Shown: positions 54,858 to 63,891 of the stretch, in pieces
How the letters are laid out: every line of letters begins with the position of its first letter
Numbering within the stretch: the stretch's first letter is position 1
NCBI GenBank assembly: GCA_965222205.1
Contig: OZ244932.1
Location: 1,364,001 to 1,428,000, forward strand
Source of the DNA: RHLJ01 sp965222205
GTDB lineage: Bacteria > Bacteroidota > Rhodothermia > Balneolales > Balneolaceae
Direction: 5' to 3'
Length of the DNA stretch: 64,000 nucleotides
Notes under the pieces: generated by a model
What the model saw: only the letters and a program-made list of their open reading frames with translations
Databases searched by the model: none
Told to the model about the DNA's origin: nothing
Translations under genes and position numbers: made by a program

Positions 54858-55520
54858 ATGAGAGAACCAACCAAACGAATGAAAAGAATCAAAGATCACA
54901 GGAAGAATTATAGTCTTCATTTGCAAATAGGGCTTATTTCGAGTTTAGCTATTTTTTTAATTGCTTTTAAAATTACAATAGAATCTGAACCACCGGAAAT
55001 TATTCCAATTGATATTCAGGAAGAAGTTGTGATGGAGGAAGTTATTCAAACAAAACAAGTTGAAACTCCGCCACCGCCTCCAAGGCCACCAGTACCCGTA
55101 GAAGTGCCTAATGATGAGGTTATAGAAGACGAAATTCTAAACCTTGACGCAGAATTGGATTTAGATGGTCCCCTTGATCTTCCACCACCACCGCCGCCAT
55201 CTGATGATGTAGAAGATGAGATCTTTGTTGTGGTAGAAAATCCTCCTGAATTGATTGGTGGATTAGCTGGCGTTCAAAAACGAATTAAGTATCCTGAAAT
55301 GGCCAGAAAAGCAGGGATAGAAGGTCGTGTTACTATTAGGTTTGTTGTTGATAAAGAAGGCAATATTGTAAACCCACAGGTAATTCGAGGAATTGGTGGA
55401 GGTTGTGATGAAGCTGCCCTGGAAGCTTTAAAAGGCGCTAAATTTAAGCCCGGAAGACAACGTGGAGTTCCAGTTAATGTTAGTTACAGTATTCCAATTG
55501 TTTTCAGCTTAAAGTCCTAG
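54858..55520 (+). CDS. Energy transducer TonB, copy 1
   Basis: The 220-residue protein has a cytoplasmic basic N-terminus, one membrane helix (about 25-42, LQIGLISSLAIFLIAFKI), a proline-rich periplasmic stretch (PPPPPRPPVPVEVPND and later PPPPPP), and a C-terminal TonB domain from about 140 (IKYPEMARKAGIEGRVTIRF, GGGCDEAALEALKGAKFKPG). It couples the proton motive force to outer membrane transporters. No exbB or exbD lies nearby. A good AAGGAG ribosome-binding site precedes the ATG. Confidence 0.92.
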   Translation: MREPTKRMKRIKDHRKNYSLHLQIGLISSLAIFLIAFKITIESEPPEIIPIDIQEEVVMEEVIQTKQVETPPPPPRPPVPVEVPNDEVIEDEILNLDAELDLDGPLDLPPPPPPSDDVEDEIFVVVENPPELIGGLAGVQKRIKYPEMARKAGIEGRVTIRFVVDKEGNIVNPQVIRGIGGGCDEAALEALKGAKFKPGRQRGVPVNVSYSIPIVFSLKS

Positions 55521-55542
55521 TAAGTACATATTTTAATCACTT

Positions 55543-55571
55543 AAATAGCCTCTGACAGAGGCTATTTTTTT
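55543..55571 (+). terminator. Rho-independent terminator between the two tonB genes
   Basis: An 11-bp perfect stem, AAATAGCCTCT/AGAGGCTATTT, with a 3-base loop is followed by T residues. It implies the two tonB paralogues are transcribed separately. Confidence 0.9.
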
Positions 55572-55643
55572 GCACTTTAGTTTCATAAATCCTTCACATA
55601 AGGGGGTTATTATCAGGTAAACAAAGTTAATAGGAGGTCTATC

Positions 55644-56324
55644 ATGAAAGTTCCAATTAAAATCACACCTCAGACCCTTCACAAAAGTTACCATATTACT
55701 ATGGAGCTCGGACTAATACTTTCATTAACTATTAGTCTGATAGTCGTCAAAATGGACTTTAAACCAGTTCAGGAAAAAGAATTGGTACAAGTTGAGGCTC
55801 AGGAAGAAGTATTTATTGAAGAAATTGTTCAAACCAAACAGGAATTAAAAGCTCCGGCTCCACCCAGACCTGTAGTTCCAATTGAAGTACCCAATGATGA
55901 AATCCTCGAAGATGAAATTATTGATATCGATGCTGAAATTGATTTCGGTGAAGTACTGGACGTTCCACCTCCACCAAAACCTACAAATGATGTAGAAGAC
56001 TTTGAGTCTGAAATCTTTGTAATTGTAGAACAACCACCAGTTTTAATTGGGGGCATTAATGCTGTTCAGAAAAAAATTGTTTACCCGGAAATGGCAATGA
56101 AAGCTGGAATTGAAGGCAAGGTTATCGTTCAGTTCGTAATTGATAAGAATGGCAATGTCACAAATCCATTTATCGTAAGAGGTATTGGCGGTGGATGTGA
56201 TGAAGAGGCCTTAAGAGCCGTTAAGGAAGCTAAATTCAAACCTGGCATGCAAAGGGGCAGAGCCGTACAAGTTCGGTACACAATGCCAATCACTTTCAAG
56301 TTAAAGAGCTCAACCCAAGGTTAA
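55644..56324 (+). CDS. Energy transducer TonB, copy 2
   Basis: This paralogue of the preceding gene has 226 residues with the same order: a short basic N-terminus, a membrane helix (MELGLILSLTISLIVVKM), a proline-containing spacer (KAPAPPRPVVPIEVPND), and a TonB domain (IVYPEMAMKAGIEGKVIVQF, GGGCDEEALRAVKEAKFKPG). The spacers share VEVPND/IEVPND and DEI-rich segments, which shows recent common origin. A perfect AGGAGG lies upstream. Separate terminators suggest the two copies can be expressed differently. Confidence 0.92.
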   Translation: MKVPIKITPQTLHKSYHITMELGLILSLTISLIVVKMDFKPVQEKELVQVEAQEEVFIEEIVQTKQELKAPAPPRPVVPIEVPNDEILEDEIIDIDAEIDFGEVLDVPPPPKPTNDVEDFESEIFVIVEQPPVLIGGINAVQKKIVYPEMAMKAGIEGKVIVQFVIDKNGNVTNPFIVRGIGGGCDEEALRAVKEAKFKPGMQRGRAVQVRYTMPITFKLKSSTQG

Positions 56325-56343
56325 AACCTTGACGAAAGATAAG

Positions 56344-56700
56344 TTATTCGACCTTTTCAATTGTTTCCTTGAGGAGGTCGAAACTTATAGGTTTAACCAG
56401 ATAGTCTACGTAATTAGTTTGTTTTGCTCTTTCCCGATTATAAGTATCGGAATTACCAGTAATAAAAATAACAGGGATATCAATACCATCTCTTCGAAGA
56501 GCCAACATTGCGTCAATTCCGTCTACATCATCTTCGAGCATAATATCCATAAGAATTAAATCAGGGGAGAGTTCCTTTGTTTTAGAAATCGCCTCCTGAC
56601 CTCTTACACAAGTACCCACTACAGTTGCCCCGATTTTGTCTACCATTTTAGAAAGAAGCAACGATAAAACTTTATCGTCTTCAACAATTAAAACATTCAT
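56344..56700 (-). CDS. Stand-alone response regulator receiver protein
   Basis: I use ATG 56698-56700 (MNVLIVEDDKVLSLLLSK) as start; an upstream in-frame ATG adds 19 residues with no family match. The 118-residue product is a single receiver domain with the acidic pair Asp8/Asp9, phospho-acceptor Asp52 in LILMDIML, Thr81 and Lys103 in LVKPIS. It has no output domain, so it works by protein contact, or as a phosphorelay intermediate. No histidine kinase gene is adjacent. It is convergent with the second tonB gene, 19 bases apart. Confidence 0.93.
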   Translation of the reverse strand: MNVLIVEDDKVLSLLLSKMVDKIGATVVGTCVRGQEAISKTKELSPDLILMDIMLEDDVDGIDAMLALRRDGIDIPVIFITGNSDTYNRERAKQTNYVDYLVKPISFDLLKETIEKVE

Positions 56701-56988
56701 TAATAAGTCTTTCGAGTTTTTAATGAAGGTAAAGAAATAATGATCGAGATAATACACTAATTTAATTCATAGCTAAGTGAAAGTAATGCTGTTATCCTTA
56801 GTTGGTATGAAGCCATTTAAGCGGTAACAAAGCCTTTTTGTGAGTGCACTATATTGCCCACAGGAGTATAATTGTTAATTAGTAATATAAGTATTCCTAT
56901 AATTTACATTATGTAAAGTTATATATCTTAAACTTCCTTATTATCCTTTCTACTACTTGTAAATGCCTCCTGCTCTATGAGTTAACTT

Positions 56989-57459
56989 TTAGTTTAAACC
57001 AGAAAGCGTTTCCTGTATAGCTTCGAAATCCGGAAGATCAGAAGAATCTTCAAGTACTTCGGCATATTTAACGATCCCTTCTTTATCAATTACAAAAGCT
57101 GATCGCTTTGCAACACCTTTCATTCCAAAGAAATCTTCGTAAAGAATGTCATAACTTTTCGAGGCTTCTTTATTAAAGTCACTTAATAACTGGAAATTAA
57201 GATTCTGAGAATCTTTAAAGGCTTTTTGAACGAAGAAACTATCGATACTTATCCCAAGAACTTCCGCGTCAAAAGCATCATAAATCTTCAGATTATCTCT
57301 TGTTGAGCATAGTTCAGTTGTGCAAACTCCAGAGAATGCTAACGGATAAAAAAGTAAAACTACGTTCTTATCACCTTTATAATCGGATAGTTTTATAAAC
57401 TCTCTTTTAGTGTTTTGCAGATTGAAATCAGGAGCTTTATCGTTTACTGATACTGGCAT
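56989..57459 (-). CDS. Peroxiredoxin (AhpC/TSA family)
   Basis: The 156-residue thioredoxin-fold peroxidase reduces hydrogen peroxide or organic peroxides. The peroxidatic cysteine is Cys46 in LAFSGVCTTELCSTRDN; a second Cys at 51 could resolve it, which would suit a Bcp/PrxQ-like enzyme, while the size and FSGVCTTEL context recall AhpE-type proteins. No AhpF-type reductase is beside it. It starts ten bases after a small membrane-protein gene that lies upstream on the same strand. Confidence 0.92.
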   Translation of the reverse strand: MPVSVNDKAPDFNLQNTKREFIKLSDYKGDKNVVLLFYPLAFSGVCTTELCSTRDNLKIYDAFDAEVLGISIDSFFVQKAFKDSQNLNFQLLSDFNKEASKSYDILYEDFFGMKGVAKRSAFVIDKEGIVKYAEVLEDSSDLPDFEAIQETLSGLN

Positions 57460-57469
57460 ACATTTTTAA

Positions 57470-58078
57470 TTAATTTAATGATAACGATTCGGAGGCCTTC
57501 TTAAATCCAATCGAGGATATTATAATTCCAACGCAGAAAATTATTTTGGCTACATCTTTACCTGGAAAAGATTCGAACCCATCAAGAAACCAAAAAGAAA
57601 TGTAGGCTATTAGAAATACAAAACTTGATGCGAGCAGATACTCTCTTTTTTTATGGAGAAACTGATTGATAGAGATCACCAAAATAGCCACTAATACAGC
57701 CCCACCCTGATAAATCAGTTGAAGAAGGTTTTTGATTATCACAGAATCGATGACTAATGGATAAAAAAGTACCGTTAAAAAGGGTAACAGGGTCAAATAA
57801 ATCGGAAAACGAGCAAAAACCGGCTTAGACTCACGTATTTCAATAAATAAACCACAAAGAGCAATGGTTATAGCCATTAGATCCCCCCACTCTCTTGCGA
57901 GTATTAAGTTATCCCCGAAACCATAATCCAACATTATACCCGTTAAAAATGTTGTCAGCGCCACACCAAATGCTAAAACTGGTAAAGACTCATCCTTTCT
58001 GGCTATTAGAAAAAGGTTGATTGCAGCAGGGATACCCACCGAAAGGTATAGAATATAAATCCAGTTCAGGTTTTCCAT
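57470..58078 (-). CDS. Six-helix membrane protein, unknown function
   Basis: The 202-residue hydrophobic protein has about six or seven membrane segments (WIYILYLSVGIPAAINLFLI, then ALTTFLTGIMLDYGFG, LMAITIALCGLFIEI, LTLLPFLTVLFYPLVI, GGAVLVAILVISINQFL, YLLASSFVFLIAYISFWFL, KIIFCVGIIISSIG). No family is recognised. It lies between der and the peroxiredoxin gene on the same strand with short gaps, so the three may be cotranscribed. Confidence 0.7.
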   Translation of the reverse strand: MENLNWIYILYLSVGIPAAINLFLIARKDESLPVLAFGVALTTFLTGIMLDYGFGDNLILAREWGDLMAITIALCGLFIEIRESKPVFARFPIYLTLLPFLTVLFYPLVIDSVIIKNLLQLIYQGGAVLVAILVISINQFLHKKREYLLASSFVFLIAYISFWFLDGFESFPGKDVAKIIFCVGIIISSIGFKKASESLSLN

Positions 58079-58097
58079 AAACTTAGCAGATCTTCTC

Positions 58098-59405
58098 TTA
58101 CTTTTGCCTGAATACCATAGTTATTGGTACTCCGGTAAATTTATATTTATCTCTGATCTTGTTTTCGATATATCTTCGGTAATTGGGGGGCATATCCTGC
58201 GGGTTATTCATAAAGAATTTAAACACAGGAGGATCATTTTTTACCTGGGTCATGTACTGAATTTTCAGTTGTCTCCCTCTTTTCATTGGCAAAGGCCGGT
58301 CTCTGAGTATACCCTCCAGAAAGTTATTTAATTCTGAAGTACTTATTTGCTTTGCTCGTTCTTCAATTACTCTATCCGCGAGCTCTATTACTTTATGAAT
58401 TCGTTTTTTATTGATTGCAGAAATCGTAAGAATTGGCACATAATCGAGTTGAGGAACGCTTTCTTTGATGTAGTCTTCAAACTCTTTTACTGTATTTGTG
58501 TCTTTATCTTCAATCAAATCCCATTTATTCAGAACAATAATAAGTCCTTTGTTGAACTTTTCAGCCTCTCTCAGAACTCTCTTATCCTGATCTTCGAATC
58601 CTCTTACAGCATCTAAAATGAGCACGGCGATATCGCATTCCCGAATTGCTCTTTCAGTCCTTACGGTGCTATAAAACTCTATGTTTTCTTTTACCTTAAC
58701 CCGCTTTCTTAATCCAGCAGTATCTACCAGAATGTAGTCTTTTCCGTTGAAGCTGAATTTGCTATTGATAGTATCCCGGGTTGTACCTGCAATGTCCGTC
58801 ACAATCGACCGCTCATCGTTCAGAAGCGCATTAAGAAGACTACTCTTACCAACATTGGGCCTACCAACAAAAGCCAGTTTAGGCGCTGAATCGTCTTCTT
58901 CAGTAGTCGATTCCGGTAGAAGCTCCACTACCCTGTCCAATAATTCACCGGTTCCGGTTCCACTTATCGCAGAAATAGGGAACAAATCTTCAAAGCCCAA
59001 CTCGTAAAATTCTGTGGAATTAAGTCTTCGGGCATCATTATCAGCTTTATTTGATACCACAAGAACAGGTTTTTCCTGCTGGCGCAAGAGGTTTGCAACT
59101 GATTTATCGAGGGTATTCATGCCAGTATCCGAATCAACTACAAAAAGAACTACATCGGATTCTTCCAGCGCAATGTGTACCTGTTCACGAATCCCAACAA
59201 CCATAACATCCATTTCATCCGGAAGATAACCTCCCGTATCAATAACAGTGAAGTCCCTCCCGTTCCAGTAAGATTCGCCATAATGCCGATCACGGGTTAC
59301 ACCGTACTCATCATGAACAATAGCTTTTCTCTCTCCAATTAACCGATTAAAAATGGTCGATTTCCCAACATTGGGCCGACCTACAATAGAAACAACAGGA
59401 AGCAT
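58098..59405 (-). CDS. der: Ribosome biogenesis GTPase Der
   Basis: The 435-residue protein has two tandem GTPase domains, the hallmark of Der/EngA. The first has VGRPNVGKSTIFNR and switch DTGGY, and the second has VGRPNVGKSSLLNAL, DTAGLRKR and the base-recognition motif NKWD. A KH-like C-terminal domain includes LKIQYMTQVKNDPPVFKFF. It matures the large ribosomal subunit. Start ATG; length normal. Confidence 0.97.
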   Translation of the reverse strand: MLPVVSIVGRPNVGKSTIFNRLIGERKAIVHDEYGVTRDRHYGESYWNGRDFTVIDTGGYLPDEMDVMVVGIREQVHIALEESDVVLFVVDSDTGMNTLDKSVANLLRQQEKPVLVVSNKADNDARRLNSTEFYELGFEDLFPISAISGTGTGELLDRVVELLPESTTEEDDSAPKLAFVGRPNVGKSSLLNALLNDERSIVTDIAGTTRDTINSKFSFNGKDYILVDTAGLRKRVKVKENIEFYSTVRTERAIRECDIAVLILDAVRGFEDQDKRVLREAEKFNKGLIIVLNKWDLIEDKDTNTVKEFEDYIKESVPQLDYVPILTISAINKKRIHKVIELADRVIEERAKQISTSELNNFLEGILRDRPLPMKRGRQLKIQYMTQVKNDPPVFKFFMNNPQDMPPNYRRYIENKIRDKYKFTGVPITMVFRQK

Positions 59406-59475
59406 TTTATAAATTGAATTAGTAGTTTAATCAAGTAATAAAGTTACGGAAATTTTATCACTTAAAAGGTGGCTC

Positions 59476-59715
59476 ATGCTTAAAAGCTTTTATGAACATA
59501 TAGGATTCTTTGGATCGTTGTTCCTTTCCTTATTTCTGTTTCTCTTTTTCGTTTTTTGGATTGCAGGGTTGGCCGGAATTACCCTACCCGTTGATGGGGG
59601 AAAAGCCAAATATAACAAGTGGCAGGTTTTAATAGCTATTCTAATTCCGCTTTATCCAGTCTTTTGGTTAATTACAGATATTCTTGCACAACATAGATTT
59701 ATGAAGAATAACTAA
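59476..59715 (+). CDS. Small two-helix membrane protein, unknown function
   Basis: The 79-residue protein has two hydrophobic segments (FFGSLFLSLFLFLFFVFWIAG and VLIAILIPLYPVFWLITDIL) separated by a short charged loop. It is the only frame filling the space between divergent der and convergent uvrD, and its stop codon abuts the uvrD stop. The coding case rests on ORF placement and helix pattern only. Confidence 0.55.
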   Translation: MLKSFYEHIGFFGSLFLSLFLFLFFVFWIAGLAGITLPVDGGKAKYNKWQVLIAILIPLYPVFWLITDILAQHRFMKNN

Positions 59716-61731
59716 TCAATTTAAAAGATTAGCCTCTCCTTCTTCAATCCGGGGTTGATCCTCTTCTACAAGCTGCCATATTTCGAGATGTTGATCTTCT
59801 AGTGCTTCTAAAAAACGGCTTGGTTGAGTGAAATAATCTCCATAAACAGATTGCGCCAAAGCAGGATAACTATAATAAAGCATTTGTTTGGCACGTGTAG
59901 TAGCTACATATAAAAGTCTGAGCTCTTCGTCCAGCTGTTCGTCATCATCTACCGAATAAGCAGAAGGTAATATCCCATCGAGGCATTGGATAATGAACAC
60001 ATGCTCCCATTCCAGCCCTTTTGCAGAATGAATAGTACTTAGAACCAAAGGCGGCTCATCTTTTTGCTTTTCCTCGGTATCGATTGCGGTTGCCGTGATG
60101 GGATCCAGAGCTAATTCCTCAAGCATTTTATCCAGTGAAACAAAGCCTGTTGAAATATTCACAAAAGCTTCCAAGTCTTTAAGTCGCTTTGGGTAATCAT
60201 CGTACCTCTTTTCACAAAAAACACGATAGTATTCTACAATGAGCTCTACTGTTTCGGAAACAGATACATCTGATTCTTTAATCTGAAGAAGCAGCTTACT
60301 TAAGCTTTTTACCTGTTTTAAATATGAATTACTCACAGAATCAGACATATCCAACTGATATGGATTGTTTGCTAACCGTATCCATTCAAATAGATCCTGT
60401 GCAGTTTTAGGGCCGATTCCATCAATCAGCATAAGCACTCTATTCCAAGCAATAGTATCCATTGGATTTACAAGCACACGTACATGAGCAAGTACATCTT
60501 TAATATGAGCTGCTTCCGTAAACTTTTGGCCGCCATACTTTACAAAAGGTATATTCTTACGATTGAGTTCTACTTCTAAATCAAAGGAGTCCCTCCCATT
60601 TCTGAACAACACCGCCATTTCGTTAAGCGGTATTTCCTGTTCTCTTAGTTGTATAACTGCCTGAGCTACAAACCGGCTTTGATCGTGTTCTGATGGTGCT
60701 TTTACCAGTGCGGGCTTATCTCCTTCCGGCTTTTGTGAGTAGAGGCGTTTATCGAACTTAAAATTAGCTTGCGCTAGTAAGTGATTGGCTGCATTTAAAA
60801 TTTCCGGAGTAGATCGATAGTTTTCTTCTAACTTAATCAGCTTTGTTTGTTCGAAAAGATTCGGGAACTCCATGATGTTCTGATGATCAGCTCCACGGAA
60901 TGAATAGATACTCTGGGCATCATCCCCAACCCCCATCACATTACCATGCACACTTGAGAACAAAGCTGTAAGTTTGGCCTGTAACTTATTGGTATCCTGG
61001 TATTCATCAACCATTACAAAGCGATGAGAACCTGCTACTTTAATCCTTATATCATCTTGCTGATCAAGGAGTTCAGCGGTTTTTATGAGTAAGTCATCAA
61101 AGTCCATTACAAAATTCCTCGCCTTATACTCTTCATATCCTTTCGCCACTTCCTCAATCTTCTCCTGATGATTGAGAAACTGAGGATATGAGTCCATCAA
61201 AACGACCCTTAGATCAAGATGTTTATTCTTACAGGTACTTATTATTGAGTACAGCGTATTCTTATTTGGAAAGCGTTTGTTCTTCTTGTGAAGATTTAGT
61301 TGGGTTCTTACCAGTTGTATAATTTCAAGAGCATCTGCAGTATCGATGATGGTGAAGTTATTTGGAAACCTAATGTGCTCAGCATATCGATGAAGGATTT
61401 GACTGCAATAAAAATGGAAGGTGCCTCCCTTCACTCTCCTGCAACGCTCATCCAGAATGGAGCTCGCACGATTTAACATCTCGTTTGCGGCCCGTCTGGT
61501 AAATGTTAGGAGCAGAATTTCGACGGGATCTACCCCGCTCTCCACCAATCTGGCAACACGATGTACCAGAGTTCGGGTTTTCCCTGTCCCGGCTCCGGCT
61601 ATTACCAATGCAGGTCCCTGATCATGAAAAACTGCCTCTAATTGTTCATTATTCAACAAATCCATGTAAGGAATGGAATAATCTTCCGGTCTCAGTTTTG
61701 CTTCATCTCTTTTTAAAACGAATTTTTTCAT
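59716..61731 (-). CDS. UvrD/Rep/PcrA-type superfamily 1 DNA helicase
   Basis: The 671-residue 3'-5' helicase has the SF1 motifs in order: AGAGTGKTRTLVHRVARL (motif I), LLLTFTRRAANEM (Ia), VDEYQDTN (II), VGDDAQSIYSFRGA (III), LEENYRST (IV), LSTIHSAKGLEWEHV (V) and LLYVATTRAKQ (VI). It takes part in repair and replication restart. It cannot be separated by eye from the PcrA, Rep and UvrD subgroups. It has no exonuclease domain, so it is not RecB or AddA. Confidence 0.93.
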   Translation of the reverse strand: MKKFVLKRDEAKLRPEDYSIPYMDLLNNEQLEAVFHDQGPALVIAGAGTGKTRTLVHRVARLVESGVDPVEILLLTFTRRAANEMLNRASSILDERCRRVKGGTFHFYCSQILHRYAEHIRFPNNFTIIDTADALEIIQLVRTQLNLHKKNKRFPNKNTLYSIISTCKNKHLDLRVVLMDSYPQFLNHQEKIEEVAKGYEEYKARNFVMDFDDLLIKTAELLDQQDDIRIKVAGSHRFVMVDEYQDTNKLQAKLTALFSSVHGNVMGVGDDAQSIYSFRGADHQNIMEFPNLFEQTKLIKLEENYRSTPEILNAANHLLAQANFKFDKRLYSQKPEGDKPALVKAPSEHDQSRFVAQAVIQLREQEIPLNEMAVLFRNGRDSFDLEVELNRKNIPFVKYGGQKFTEAAHIKDVLAHVRVLVNPMDTIAWNRVLMLIDGIGPKTAQDLFEWIRLANNPYQLDMSDSVSNSYLKQVKSLSKLLLQIKESDVSVSETVELIVEYYRVFCEKRYDDYPKRLKDLEAFVNISTGFVSLDKMLEELALDPITATAIDTEEKQKDEPPLVLSTIHSAKGLEWEHVFIIQCLDGILPSAYSVDDDEQLDEELRLLYVATTRAKQMLYYSYPALAQSVYGDYFTQPSRFLEALEDQHLEIWQLVEEDQPRIEEGEANLLN

Positions 61732-61812
61732 CCCAAAAAAGTACTAAAAACTTACTGTATGTAAAAATTATGTGCAGATTAATGATTTATTTAATTCTTT
61801 CTTTCCATTTCG

Positions 61813-61845
61813 TTGATACCCCGATATATTCCCTGCTTACTTTTC
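61813..61845 (+). promoter_or_regulatory. Promoter candidate for tdk-nupC
   Basis: TTG (61813-61815) is spaced by 22 bases from TACTTTTC (61838-61845), one mismatch from TAnnTTTG, 26 bases before the tdk ATG. Motif match only. Confidence 0.35.
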
Positions 61846-61871
61846 GGCTCAAAGTTTAGACTATATAATTA

Positions 61872-62516
61872 ATGATCAACGAACCCTCGTTAGCACCTAA
61901 AGATTTTGGATGGATTGAAGTTATCTGTGGAGGCATGTTCAGTGGAAAAACTGAAGAGCTTATCCGCAGAGCTAAAAGAGCCCATATTGCGGGTCAGGAT
62001 GTAGTCGTTGTAAAGCCAGCCATCGATAAAAGATATAGCGATACTGAAGTAGTTTCTCACAATGAAACTGCATTACCAAGCATTCTTGTAGATACAGCAG
62101 ATCAAATTATCCTGCTCACAGGAAATGCCAGAGTAGTATGTATTGATGAAGCTCAATTCTTTGACGATAGAATTATAGATGTAGCCAACACCCTCGCAAA
62201 CGATAAAAAGCGTGTAATTGTAGCCGGGCTAGACATGGACTTTAACGGAAAACCTTTTGGGCCTATGCCCTATCTGCTCGCGATTGCAGAATTTGTCACC
62301 AAGCTCCACGCGATCTGCTCAGAAAGCGGAGCGCTGGCGAATTTTTCACAACGGGTAGTCGAGAACCAAAATACCGTTCTTGTAGGTGAATATGACGCCT
62401 ATGAACCTCGGGCCAGGCATTGTTTCAGGCCAAGCGTAGATGTTCGTCGTGGCAAACCAATACGACCTTTCAAGGTGCCACAGAAAAAAGCGGAAGAAGA
62501 AACCACAAACCAATAG
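61872..62516 (+). CDS. tdk: Thymidine kinase, with two of four zinc cysteines missing
   Basis: The 214-residue TK1-like kinase phosphorylates thymidine in salvage. The P-loop is GGMFSGKTEE (20-29), the Walker-B-like motif is CIDEAQFF (90-97), and the lasso region ends YDAYEPRARHCF. Family members usually have a four-cysteine zinc site. Here Cys149 and Cys184 are present, but the partners are Ser152 (in CSES) and Ala181, so a normal zinc site is not expected. The remaining core is intact, which suggests an active enzyme with a restructured lobe. It starts a pair with a nucleoside carrier nine bases downstream. Confidence 0.92.
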   Translation: MINEPSLAPKDFGWIEVICGGMFSGKTEELIRRAKRAHIAGQDVVVVKPAIDKRYSDTEVVSHNETALPSILVDTADQIILLTGNARVVCIDEAQFFDDRIIDVANTLANDKKRVIVAGLDMDFNGKPFGPMPYLLAIAEFVTKLHAICSESGALANFSQRVVENQNTVLVGEYDAYEPRARHCFRPSVDVRRGKPIRPFKVPQKKAEEETTNQ

Positions 62517-62524
62517 CATAACCA

Positions 62525-63856
62525 ATGGAAAATATTCTACGAGGCCTTTTGGGGATGGCCGTAATTATTGCCGGAACCTATCTCTTAAGTAAAGACCGAA
62601 AAAACATAAATTGGAGGCTTGTGGCTACAGGGCTTGGAATCCAGTTTATTTTAGCCATTTTTATTCTTAAAGCAGATGTTTTAGGTGATTTTTGGAGCCC
62701 TTTAGGCTGGCCTATGCTCCTTTTTGAAGTAATCGCCAGTTTCTTTGTTGTTGTACTGAAGTACACAACTGCCGGAGCCGAATTTCTTTTCGGATTTCTT
62801 GGGCATGGACCTGAGTACGAAGACAGTATGGGTGTAATTTTCGCTTTCCAGGTACTTCCAACAATTATCTTTTTCGCCTCCCTTACTGCCATTCTCTATC
62901 ACTATGGAGTTTTACAGTTTGTTGTAAAAATTATGTCCAGAGGTATGCAGAAGTTATTAGGAACCTCCGGAGCAGAAACCCTTTCGGTGATCTCAAATAT
63001 TTTTGTTGGGCAAACCGAAGCTCCATTAGTCATTAAGCCATTTATTGAGAAAATGACCAAATCGGAATTACTTGCAGTTATGACCGGGGGGATGGCAACT
63101 ATTGCCGGTGGAGTTATGGCAGCTTATGTAGCTATGCTGGGAACATCTTTCGCTGTTGCGAACGGATTAGAAATTCAAGTAGCACAACAGTTATTTGCCG
63201 AACGGCTATTGGGAGCCAGTTTGATGGCTGCTCCTGCTGCCCTGGTAATCGCTAAAATCCTGTATCCTGAAACGGAAGAATCGGTTACTGCCGGAGATAT
63301 TCAAATGGTTGTTGAAAAAACAGATGCAAATGGCATTGATGCCGCGGCAACTGGAGCTGGAGTAGGTTTAAAACTTGCTGCAAATGTAGGGGCTATGTTG
63401 TTGGCGTTCATTGCATTACTTGCAATGTTCAATGGCTTTTTTGGATGGGCGAGCGACTTTACCGGTCTTACTGGTGTGATAGGCTCACCACTTACTATTG
63501 AAATGGTTTTAGGCTGGGTTCTGGCTCCGTTAGTTTGGTTGATTGGAATTCCCTGGGCAGACGCGACCTCAATGGGTGCATTATTAGGCACTAAAATTGT
63601 ATTAAATGAGTTTGTAGCCTATTTGATGTTAGCTGAAGAAGTAGCAGCTGCAACATTATCTCCAAAAACGGTGGCTATGGCAACATTTGCTTTATGTGGA
63701 TTTGCAAACTTTTCATCCATTGCAATACAAATTGGTGGAATTGGAGGTTTAGCGCCGAGCAGGAAATCTGAACTAGCTAAATTTGGTTTAAAGGCTGTTT
63801 TTGCAGGGACTTTGGCTAATTTAATGACTGCGACAATAGCAGGAATGCTTTTTTAA
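62525..63856 (+). CDS. NupC-type concentrative nucleoside transporter
   Basis: The 443-residue membrane protein has the CNT hallmark GAETLSVISNIFVGQTEAPL in its middle, followed by TGGMATIAGGVMAAYVAMLG and the C-terminal LCGFANFSSIAIQIGGIGG. It imports nucleosides with sodium or protons. Lying next to tdk, it probably supplies thymidine for that kinase. Twelve or so hydrophobic segments can be counted. It starts nine bases after tdk, so the two form a salvage operon. Confidence 0.93.
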   Translation: MENILRGLLGMAVIIAGTYLLSKDRKNINWRLVATGLGIQFILAIFILKADVLGDFWSPLGWPMLLFEVIASFFVVVLKYTTAGAEFLFGFLGHGPEYEDSMGVIFAFQVLPTIIFFASLTAILYHYGVLQFVVKIMSRGMQKLLGTSGAETLSVISNIFVGQTEAPLVIKPFIEKMTKSELLAVMTGGMATIAGGVMAAYVAMLGTSFAVANGLEIQVAQQLFAERLLGASLMAAPAALVIAKILYPETEESVTAGDIQMVVEKTDANGIDAAATGAGVGLKLAANVGAMLLAFIALLAMFNGFFGWASDFTGLTGVIGSPLTIEMVLGWVLAPLVWLIGIPWADATSMGALLGTKIVLNEFVAYLMLAEEVAAATLSPKTVAMATFALCGFANFSSIAIQIGGIGGLAPSRKSELAKFGLKAVFAGTLANLMTATIAGMLF

Positions 63857-63891
63857 ATAATAAATCAAAACAGAAAAATTATTCATCAACT

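Noticed and set aside
56701..56988. 288-bp gap between the response regulator and peroxiredoxin genes
   Set aside because: AT-rich with no convincing ORF, hairpin or RNA gene; probably holds the regulator promoter, which I could not define.
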